DNA of 64,000 nucleotides from Serripes groenlandicus (Eukaryota; Mollusca; Bivalvia; Cardiida; Cardiidae): the NCBI GenBank assembly GCA_031761405.1, contig JASEVX010000003.1:17880489-17944488 (forward strand), given 5' to 3'. The position numbers were made by a program, and so were the translations under genes. The notes under the pieces were generated by a model, which was not told the DNA's origin, ran no database searches, and saw only the letters and a list, made by a program, of their open reading frames with translations. Shown piece after piece: positions 47,101 to 59,100 of the stretch. The stretch's first letter is position 1; each line of letters starts with the position of its first letter.

Positions 47101-50100
47101 CTGCTGCAGATTTGCTGTGCTTTAAAACTATCTGAAGAAAACACTGTGACTACTTTTAACCCTTTCCCTCATATAGACGCTTTCAGATGCCTCTGCAGCA
47201 GACGGTTTTTTGAAAACATAGTGATAAAAGAAGAAATTGCACAAAACATGCAATTTCTCCTTTTGCCACAATGTTTTCCACTTTTTGTCATAGGTTATCC
47301 ATTCAATTATGGAGATTTCTATGTTTTGACAAAATACGTTCAAAGTCGTCTGCTGCAGAATTGTCGTATGAGGGAAAGGGTTAATGAAGATTTGAAAGCA
47401 TCTTCAGGATTGAGAAAAATCTCTGTAAAAGATATACATTATTATTGAAATGAGTTGAAAACATTGAGGCAAAAAGAAATTGCCCATAATGAGATATCTC
47501 TGCTTGTGCTAAAAAGTTGGCATTAGTTGTCTGCTGCAGAGTCTCAACCATTTTGGAGCAATTAGTTCTTTCCGACAATATTACCAAAGGTTATCTGCTG
47601 TAGAGGGGAATTTCAATGCATCTCTGCAGCTGGGGATTAATGAAAACGTTGTGGCAAAAAAATAAATTGCCCTTTAAAACTTCAGATTAGAATTTAACCC
47701 TTTTCCACATAGGACAATTCTGCAGCAGACGACTTTGAACATAATTCATCAAAAAATAGAAAATCTCTAAAACTGAATGGATTACCTATGACTTAAAGTG
47801 GAAAACATTGTGGCAAAAGGAGAAATTGCTTGTTTTAAGCAATTTCTTCTTTTGTCACTATGTTTTCAAAAAGCTGTCTACTGCAGAGGCCTCAAAAAGC
47901 GTCTATATGAGGGAAAGGGTTAACTTAATTTCACAATTCAGGGAAAGCCATTTGATCCAGATTTTGGTACAGGGTCACCCTCCGGAGCCGGAAGCCATTT
48001 TGCTATCTACCCGGGAACCAAATGGTGTGGTTATGAAAATGTGGCAACAAACATGAAGGATTTAGGTAGGACTTTACGGCTTACCTGACAACTCCCCATG
48101 CCTCTGCAGAACTCAGCTGTTGAAGACGTGGCAAATGGAGAAATTGCTCAAAATGAGCAATTACTCCTTTTCCCACAATGTTTTTAACTCTGTGTAAAAA
48201 AAAATCAACGTACAGTATAACAGATAGATCTATATGAGCCTGTACATGGGAAAAGGTAGTTTTTCTGAACTGTGTTAGTTCAGATCAGCCTGTACTTAAT
48301 TTTTTCAGAATCTACACTAGTTGACAGTAGCTTCTAACAAACTTGTATACATAACACATGAAAAATGAAGATATTGATCAGACTGCAAATGTGAATGGAA
48401 TCCGCCGTTGCCGAGTGGTTAGCATTGGGGATTTGGAACCGGGCATCCTAGGTTCGATCCCCGGTCGCGGCACTGTGGTCATGGTGGAGTGCTCTTGGCC
48501 AAGGCACATTTTCTAGCCTAGTACTGGTTTGTTTACCCAGGGATCATGAATTAGTGAACTGTCGCCGTGATATAACTGAAATAATGTTGAAAACGGCGTA
48601 AAACTCCAATAAAACAAAAGCAAATGTGAATGAACAGACTCATCTGGTTCTATGTTATTCAAAAAAAATCAACTTGTACCTTTTTACATGCACAGGCTCA
48701 TATTTTCCTGCCTTTCTTGTATGTTTCCTAAGTAGAAGACAACTAAAATTACCATATCCGGTAATCTGTAAATGTTTGTTAATGATTACATTATTTATAA
48801 TGAATATTTGTTAATGATTACATTAATTATAATGAATATTTGTGATGATTACATGATGTATAATGAATATTTGTTAATGATTACATGATGTATAATGAAT
48901 ATGTATTAATGATTACATTATTTATAATGAATATTTGTTTATAATATCATGATTTACAATGAATATTTGTTAATTATTACATGATTTATAATGAATATTT
49001 GTTTATAATATCATGATTTATAATGAATATTTGTTAATTATTACATGATTTATAATGAATATTTGTTAATGATTACATGATTTATAATGAATATTTGTTA
49101 ATGATTACATGATTTATAATGAATATTTGATTTATAATTATATTTGTTAATGATTACATGAATTATAATGAATATTTGTTAATGATTACATGATTTATAA
49201 TGAATATTTGTTTATAATATCATGATTTATAATGAATATTTGTTAATGATCACATGATTTATAATGAATATTTGTTAATGATTACACGATTTATAATGAA
49301 TATTTGTGATGATTACATGATTTATCATTAATTGCTTATCTGCCAAATTTGGTATGCACATGCCTCTAGGGAAGACAAGTGTGTTGCTTTCCAACATTGG
49401 GTCACCTTCACCTTGACCTGTGACCCTATTTAACCCTTTCCCTCATACGACAATTCTGTAGCAGACGACTTTGAACATATTTTGTCAAAAATAGAAAATC
49501 TCTGTAATTGAATGGATAACCTATGACTAAAAGTAAACACATTGTGGCAAAAGGAGAAATTGTTTGTTTTGAGTAATTTCTTCTTTTGTCACAATGTTTT
49601 CAAAAAGTCATCTGCTTTAGAGGCGTCAAAATAATGCTTGCTTCCTTTGTTATCACACCTTGAGTTACCAAACTTACACTGAAGAAGTCATTTCTCCTTA
49701 TTCCATGATGTTTTCCAACGGTTGACTGCTGCAAAGGCATCAGAAGTTGTCTGTTTCGGGTAAACGTTAAAATATGTGAACGAAATCTATACAGGCATTT
49801 AAATCATGTAACCAAATCAAAGAATCTGAACAGATAATTTGTGACTCATCTAGAGTAGACATTGGGAAAATTTATGAAAAGTGAAAAATTGCTTAACTCT
49901 TTCCCTCATACGACATTTCTGCAGCAGACGACTTTGAACGTATTTTGTTAGAAAATCTCCATAATTGAATGGATAATCTATGACAAAAAGTGGAAAACAT
50001 TGTGGCAAAAGGAGAAATTGCACGTTTTGTGCAATTTCTTCTTTTGTCACTATGTTTTCAAAAAGCCGTCTGCTGCAGAGACGTCCGAAAGCGTCTATAT

Positions 50101-53100
50101 GAGGGAAAGGGTTAAAATGTATCTTTCCTTCTTTTAGTACACTATTTTCAGTTCCGTTTCTGTATTATAACTGAAAAATAAAATTTAAGATCTCCAGATG
50201 AAACAATTATTACTGAGATATTTTCAATGTCAAGAACACACAAGAATCTAATGGCCAGCTGACACAGTCTCCACTTTGGTATCTCATTCAACAGTAAAAC
50301 CATAAATCACTGTCACTTTTATTGCTTTACTATAAACTTTCTTATAAAGTAACAATAGCAGATATTGAACACACTTTTCCCACTTGCAGATGCTATCTAT
50401 ACGCATCTTCAACTGATGACTTTCGAAATCATTGAAGCAGAAGAAGAAATTGCTCACAATGTGCAATTTTATCCCTTTGAAATAATATTTTTAAATCAGA
50501 GGACTCATTTAACTTTTCCGACATGCAGACGCTTTCTGGTACCTCTGCAGCAGACGACTTCGGAAAACATTGTTGCAAAAGGCGAAATTTATTCTTTTGT
50601 CACTATGTTTTCAACTGTATTCAAAAACGTTACATTTATTTAGAGATTTTTCATAGTTTGGCATATTTTCTACAGATTTGTTGTATGTGGGAAAGGGTTA
50701 ATATAGACGCTTTCTGACGCCTCTGCAGCAGACAGCTTTTTGAAAACATAGTGACATAAGAAGAAATTGCTCAAAACGAACAATTTCTCCTTTTGTCACA
50801 ATGTTTTCCACTTTTAGTCATAGGTTATCCTATCAATCATAGAGATTTTCTATCTTTTGGCAAAATATGTTCAAAGTCGTCTGCTGCAGAATTGTCGTAT
50901 GAGGGAAAGGGTTAAACATCATATCAGGTAGAGCTAGAATATCTCATATGAAATAACAAAAGCAGATATTAAACATACTTACTTATGTTTTCCCTAATAT
51001 GTATTTTTTAACCCTTTTTCCAAAATAAAGACTAATTCTGGCACAGGGTGAAAATGCTCATAATGAGCAAATATACCCTTTTGCCAAAATGTTTTTAACT
51101 ATATTCAGTAATTTTACCTTCATTTAAATATATAGAGATTTTACATATTGTTATTCTCTGCTGCAGACTTGCTATATATGTGGGAAAAGGTTCACCCTTT
51201 CCCTCATACGACAATTCTGCAGCAGACGACTTTGAACATATTTTGTCAAATATTGGAAAATCTCTAAAATTGAATGGATAACCTATGACTTAAAGTGGAA
51301 AACATTGTGACAAAAGGAGAAATTGCACGTTTTGTGCAATTTCTTCTTTTGTTACTATGTTTTCAAGAAGCCGTCTTCTGCAGAGGCGTCAGAAAGCGTC
51401 TATATGATGGAAAGGGTTAAACCTGGTTATTACACCGAATTCCATTGATAAATAGTTGATTGTTTGTATAGAAAAACTGCCTTGTTACTGATCTAGTGTT
51501 TTAAATAATGTGTTAGAGGGTTTGCAAGAGCGACTAGATTGTTTTACCCTGGGTTGGCTTTTACACTTTTTCAAATACAAAATGGTTATATTTCACTAAA
51601 GTAATAATGGTTATGTTTCATACTAAGGTACAAAATGATATTATGTTTAAAATAAAGGTTTTATTCCAGTTATAAATAAATTAGTTTTTAGCTCACCTAT
51701 GCACGAAGTGCAAGGTGAGCTATTGTGATCACATTTTGTCCGGCGTCCGTCCGGCGTCTGTTGATTGATTGATTGATTGATTGGGGTTTAACGCCGTTTT
51801 TAACAATTTCTCAGTCATATCACGGCAGCCAGTTCACCTACTCATGTGTTTCCTGGTTTTCTCACACCAGTACTCCACATAACAATCTTCCCAAGCAACT
51901 GGCTGCTTTACCACATAGACTTAGCCCATTGGTGGAAGACGAATGACGCATGTCTCAACGACTTTTGTCAAACGTCGGAAAGAAAGTTGGCCGAGCCGGG
52001 ATTCAAACTCACAACCCCTGGATTGACAGCCCGTGTCGTTACCGACTGAGCTATCTGGACTCGACCCGGCGTCCGTCCGGCGTTGTCAACATTTGAGCTT
52101 GTTAATATTCTACAGGCTACATTTTGCATCAAATCTTCATGAAAGTTTATCAGAACATTAATCTCCATCAAATCTTGAACAATTTCGAAACTGGGCCATA
52201 TGAGGTCAAAAACTAGGTCACTAGGTCAAATTGAAGGGAAATCTTGTTAACACTCTGGAGGCCACATTTTCAACTTGAGCATGTTGAAACTTTATCAGAA
52301 TGTTGGTCTTGATAATATGTAGGTCAAGTTCGAACATGGGTCATGTTGGGTCAAAAAGTAGGTCACTAGGTTTAATTGAAGGTAAATCTTGTTAACACTC
52401 CCGAGGCTGCAAATTTTGTTTCAGCAGTTTGAAATTTTGTCAGAATATTTGTCTTAAAAATATCTAGGTCAAGTTCGAATATGGGTCATATTGGGTCAGA
52501 AACTAGGTCAATAGGCCAAATTGAAGGGAAATCTTGTTAACACTGTAGAAGCCGCATTTTCAACTTGAGCATGTCGAAACTTTATCAGAATGTTTGTCTT
52601 GATGATATGTAGGTCAAGTTCGAACATTGGTTATGATGGGTCAGAAAGTAGGTCACTAGGTCAAATTTAAAGAAAATCTTGTTAACACCCTAGGGGCTGC
52701 AATTTTTGTCAGAATGTTTGTCTGAAAGATATCTAGGTCAACTTCAAATATTGGTCATATTGGGTCAGAAACTAGGTCACTAGGCCAAATTGAGGGAAAA
52801 TCTTGTTAACTCTGTAGAAGCCGCATGTTTTGCTTCAGCAGCTTTAAATTTGGTCAGAATGTTGAGCTGAATGATATCTAGGCCAAGTTCGAATATGGAT
52901 CATGCCTGGTCAAAAAGTAGGTCACTAGGCCAAATTGAAGGAAAATCTTGTTAACACTTTGGATGCCGCATTATTAACTTGAGCATGATGAAACTTTTTC
53001 AGAATGTTTTTCTTGATGATATGTAAGTCAAGTTGGATCATGGGTCATGGTGGGTCAATAAATAGGTCTCTAGGTCAAATTGAAGGAAAATCTTGTTAAC

Positions 53101-56100
53101 ATTCTAGAGGCCGCATTTTTTGCTGCAGCAGCTTGACATTTAATGAGAATGTTTATCTAAATGAAATCTAAGCCAATATGGGTCATGTAGGGTCAAAAAC
53201 TAGGTCACTAGGCCAAATTGAAGGATAATTTTGTTAATACTTTGGATGCCGCATTTTCTGCTTCAGCAGTTTTAAATTTGGTCAGAATGTTCATCTGAAT
53301 TATATCTAGGTCAATTTCGAATATGGGTCATATTGGGTCAGCAACAAGGTCAATAAAGGAAAATATTGTTCAAACTCCGGAGGCCGCATTTTTACTTTTA
53401 GCAAGTTGAAAATTTGTCAGAATGTTGTCTTGATGATATCTAGTCCATGTTGGAATATGGGTCATATCAGGTACAAAAAATAGATCACTAGGCCAAATGA
53501 AGGAAAATCTTGTTAACACTGGCGGTTGCATTCAGAATAATTGTCTTGATGTGTTTTGCATTGCATTACATTGTATAATTAAGGTGAGCGATCCAGGGCC
53601 ATCATGGCCCTCTAGTATTTCATATTTTCTTGTAGATTGTACTTAAAGCAAATAAAAAAATATGTAGGTTTCACCTAAGTCACATAGTAATGGGTTATAT
53701 GTTTCATATTAAGAATTCACTCAAAACACATATAAACTTATATAAAATGACAACTCATGTCAGATCCTATAATTATGTATGCATGTCCATGTATGTTTTT
53801 AAGCAAATTTATATTTCTTATGAAGAATGATAGTAAAAAATGCAAATAAATTAGAAGGCTTTATTAAAGAAGCTTTTAAAATCAGAAAACTGTATGGAAT
53901 AAAATGAAGTAGAAGACTTTATTAATGCTTTGCTAGTTATAGCATGTGTATTAATATGTATTGACTACAATAGTTGATTGTACATGTATGTTGCTGTGTG
54001 TCTTTGCCATATTTCATTTTAAGTTGTTTTTAACTGGCCAAAGACATGTTTTTATGCTGATTGCTTATAAAGTTGAGTTGAGTTGAATTGAGTTCTATTT
54101 AAGTCACATTCAAATTGGTTATGTTTCATATTTAGATTTAGATCAAAACACATACAAATTGGTGTAATGTTCCATTCAAGTCACATACAAATAGGTCTTC
54201 TTTCAATTGAGATTTCGATCAAAACACATACAAATTGGTGTAATGTTCCATTCAAGTCACATACAAATAGGTCTTCTTTCAATTGAGATTTCGATCAAAA
54301 CACATACAAATTGGTGTAATATTCCTTTCATGTCACATACAAATAGGTCATGTTTCAATTCAGATTCCACGCAAAACACATAGATGCTGTTGTAATGTTC
54401 CATTCAAGTCACAAACAAATTGGTAATGTTTTAAATGTGTTTTATTTCATATTTAGGTGTACACAACATAACCGATTCTTGCTGTAGGACACATGACCAC
54501 TGTCCGTACTACATCGATAGATTCGAGTCCAAATACCATTACTATAACGCCTACCCATGGACCATCAGTCATTGTGATTGTGATCAACATTTGTTTGACT
54601 GTTTGATGGTGAGTTTGAATGTTTGTCTTTTTAGCTCGACTTTTGAAAAAAACGAGAGCTATTGTCATGACCCTGGCGTCATCGTCGGCGTCAGCGGCGG
54701 CGGCGTGGTCGTTCGGTTAATTGTTTAGCACATTTTTTTTTTCTGTTTTCTCCCTATCAGTCGAGCGTCTGTGCCGTTTGCGGCGCTCTTGTTTATACAG
54801 GGTACTTTTCTCCCAAATACAAATGTATATGTTATTAACCCTTTCCCAACTGCTGACGCATTTTGACACATCTAATGCAGAGGACTTTCGAAAACATTGT
54901 TGCAAAATAAGAAATTGCGCATTATCAGTAATTTCTCCTAAAGCCAAAATATTTTCAACTCTAGTCAATGTTCTAACCTTTTTTTATAAGGATTTCCCAC
55001 ATTTTGGCCTAGTTAGTTTTAAAGTTGTCTGCTGCAGATTTGTTGTATGAGAGAAAAGGTTGATTTGCATCAGAGACATCATTTGAAAAGTAACATAATC
55101 TATCATGATTTCTATTTGCATTTTAATCCCCAGAAGTATCTTTACAGCTTGTATATATATATATATATATGTATGAGCCAGTCCACAACAAAACCTGTAT
55201 TAGTGACAAAAAATTATTTTTTCAGTTTTTAGCTCTACTGGCCAAAGGCCAGAAGGGCTTATGTCGTGGTGATTTGTCCGTCGTCTGTGCGTGCGTGCGT
55301 TCGTCCGTCCGTAAACAATTTCTTGTTAACACGATACAGTCTTCAATACAAACTTATACAGTAGTTAGATATCCATGAGAGCTCGGTTCCTTTCGAAAAC
55401 CAGCCAGATCCGCCCATGCATGACTGGAGTATGGCCCTTGAAATGGTCAAAATTGCTATAAAAGAGCTTGTTAACACGATACAGTCTTCACTTTTGATTG
55501 TATCTCAACCAAACTTATACAGAAGATAGATATCCATGAGAGCTCGGTTCCTTTCGAAAACCAGCCAGAGATCCGCCCATGCATGACTGGATTATGGCCC
55601 TTGAAATGGTCAAAATTGCTATGAAAGAGCTTGTTAACATGATACAGTCTTCACTTTTGATTGTATCTCAACCAAACTTATACAGTAGTTAGATATCCAT
55701 GAGAGCTTGATTCCTTTCGAAAACAAGCCAGATCCGCCCCATGCATGACTGAATTATGGCCCTTGAAATTGTCAAAATTGCTATAATAGGGCTTGTTAAC
55801 ATGATACAGTCCTTATTTTTGATTGTATCTCAATCAAACTTATACAGTAGTTAGATACCCATGAGAGTTTGGTTCATTTCTAAAAAACGGCCAGATCTAC
55901 CCATGCATGGCTGGATTATGGCCCTTGAAATTGTCAACATTGCTATAATACAGCTTGTGAACACAATAGAGCTTCCATTTACTATCTGATCTTCACCAAA
56001 CTTAGATGGTATTTGAATATTGATGACATATTGGTTCCTTTTGAAACATGCCAGATCAATGCCAGTAGAGCATAGGCCCTCATGGGCCTCTTGTTTGTAT

Positions 56101-59100
56101 TTCCTAAAATATCAACCTTTTACCTTCATAATGATACCAGAATTAGCCAAATAGTACTACATATAGTCTCTTAATAACGATATAAACATACCAACTGTCA
56201 TAAGAAAACGGAAAAAAAAGACGTCAAAACGTATATTTTTGTGACAATAACAGCGTGGTCAAAGAAATCGCTACTACTGTCTTGTTTGAATTTGTATTGA
56301 AAAACCAATAGCACCGAATTATAGAAAATAAAGTTACCTGTGTCATGGTATACATTTAATGTATCAGCCATGACGGTTCAGATACAAATACCCGATTTTT
56401 AATGAAAATTTCGCTGGAATATTTTCGAAGTAATTGCATAATTTTTAATTTACTAAGAATTTACCCGAGAATTTTTTTAAACTAATACATATCATTACGA
56501 TCACCCTTTCTACTATAAATTACCAGAATTTCAATAAAATCTGTGGAGCCGATTTTTAGTAAATCAGAATGCCGTTTTACGGATGTCCCGCGTCGGAACG
56601 CACATTGCGATATTTTAGCTGAAACGCAGTCAGCGGAATTAAAATTGACAACCTTTTTTTTAAAAATAATTATCAACTTTATGGTATCATGAAATCTACT
56701 CCCTACTAAAAATGGATATTTTAATTTATTTCTTCCCGAATAGTTATTTTATTGCAAATGATACAGTATATAAATATACGTAAAACAGGATACAGGATAA
56801 TCATACTTGGAAATCTGTTTATAAATATATCATTATACGAGGGGTAATAAAAAAGTAATAGAACTTTCTTAGTGATTCTTGTATTAGTTAATACATATTT
56901 CGGAAATTCATACCATATATTTGTTTTTTCTCTACCTTATGGTGAATTAATATTTCTAATATTGTCATTAGTTTATTTATAAATCGTTGTCATAGAAACT
57001 AGTTGAGGTATAGGCGGGCCACAGTGTAATTTTACAAGAAAGTACCAGTTTAAGCAGTGTATATTTCAAATATACACAAACAGAAGATACCGAAAATATG
57101 CATGACATTAATTTGTTGTTTGTTGTTCTAAATAATAAAGTTTAATGTTGTTGTTCCATAATAACCATCAAAATAGTAAAGTTGTTAAGCGACGTGCAGG
57201 AACGTCAGGTAAAGATTACGTCAAATTAACGTCAAATTTAGCGAATTTAGCAAAATGCTAAATAGTAAAATTATATCACAACCAAAATAGTCATTTGAAA
57301 TGTTTATTCAATGGAGTTCACCAGGAGTCAAGCAGTCACTAGCGATATATACATACACTTTTGTTTATGGTTAGAGTGGAGTAATCAGTGGAAAACTAAT
57401 GTCACTTGCAAAGGAGCCAGTTCTGACGTTGAAAGGAACAGTTTGAGTGTCGTTTTTTCCCCCATTCTAATTGTCATGTGTTACACATAACATGTTAGAC
57501 ATTTCGGTGAAGAAATGCTACGGATTGTCTTTAAGCAATGGCGTCTGGGGAAGTTGATGCAACAATTGAGTTGATATAACCTACTCATTTCCCTCCAAAC
57601 GGCGACGTCATATTGACGTTACTACCGTGGCCCGCCCCCATTGTACTCACAATTTTTATAATCTCCCAAAAATGTTGTTTGGAATTCGGAACGCCTTGGT
57701 ACAATTAAATATATGAATACATATTGGTTTAAACTCAAAAGTATGATAATAGCATCGTAGCTTTGATCTATTTGTATGTATGCATATATTTATTCAAGTT
57801 TTTATTATTTTATTTGTTTGTTTTATTTTTACATTTCATTATTTTCTTCATTTTAATATTCATTATAACTTTATTACATAAAGATCATCAAAAACCTTGA
57901 CAGAAATAGTGACAATGATATATCATCATCACCAGCATAATCACCATCATCGCTATAATACGACTTTGACTGCATGGCTGTGTATGCTATAATACGTCGT
58001 TCTACATTTGTATGCCACATTTATACCTTTGTAGGTAGATATAAAATCACAAAGTTAAGGACATTGCGTGATTAACAATTACGTAGAAACAACATATAAA
58101 ACATAAATTAAATATGTACATGTAATCCATTACGACTCGAACTCAGTACCTTAGCATTACGAGTTCAACGCTCTTGTTAAACCGCTAACTTTGCCTTCGA
58201 ACTGGTGGTGTGTCAGGATTTTACTTATACTCAAAACGGGCGCATATTGTTATGCTCATCCGTATTTTGGATAATAGAACAGTCCATGACCTTTCGTCAT
58301 GGCTCACTACTCGAATTGGATCTATACCTGAAATGTAATAATCTTCGCATGCATAAGTATCAACCCGTCACTACTCATTGATTCACGAAATTTGTATATA
58401 TGTTGCGTTACTGACAATTCGTCATGGCTCACTGCTCGAATTGAATCTATACCTGAAATGTAATTATCTTTGCATGAATAAGTATCAACCCTTCACTACT
58501 CATTCACGAAATTTGTATATGTTGCGTTACTGACAAATTCTCACGATAGCACATATCGAAATTGTTGAAAATATCATTCTCGCTATCTAGTAAAAATGCA
58601 AGTATTGTTTTCTTGTATTTCTAATGTATTTACTATATAAAATGCAATATCGTAGCTACTTTGAATCTTTAAAGAGAAGCAAAAAAATACAACCTACCAT
58701 TATAGGGGGTAGAAGAAAAGGGGTACTTAACAGATTGAAATTGATGATTATAATGAAAACATGTGGTGTGTTCATTTTATTACCCTAGATGCGTATTTGC
58801 GTATATGGAAACCATATGTGAAAAGTCAAAAGTATAGTGGTTTATTCTTTCTGTAGGAGGGAGGGCATTTGTTTCTTTGGCTCGTTTAACAAAGTTATTG
58901 TATAAATCTCTCTCTTTTTGAGCAGTCATTACATGAACCCTTAAAGCATCTGCACTTTGAAGTTTTTCTTCTTCTGATTTTGAGTCCATAACTCTTTTTC
59001 TCAGCTTTTCGCATGAAGCACAAACATCGTCTCTAGGTGTGGCAATTTTTACATGAGGAAGACACTTTTTCCATATGGCGAGGAATGTATTTTTACCGGC

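Noticed and set aside
47077..47448. 123-codon open frame and similar 70-100 codon frames at 38934, 39565, 47808, 49850 and 63538
   Set aside because: All translate the TTAA hairpin MITE, giving the same peptide words (for example EEIAQNVQFLLLPQCF); the element has no coding capacity of its own.
48403..48475. tRNA gene on the + strand
   Set aside because: A and B boxes are good, but the anticodon arm does not pair cleanly and a conserved SINE body with A-rich tail follows directly.
56838..56857. Mariner-type element end
   Set aside because: Only one end-like sequence, with no inverted partner and no transposase; kept only as a remark in the intron description.
58110..58205. tRNA-like sequence on the minus strand
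   Set aside because: Only a B-box-like word is convincing; the stems fail, and no SINE body could be aligned.
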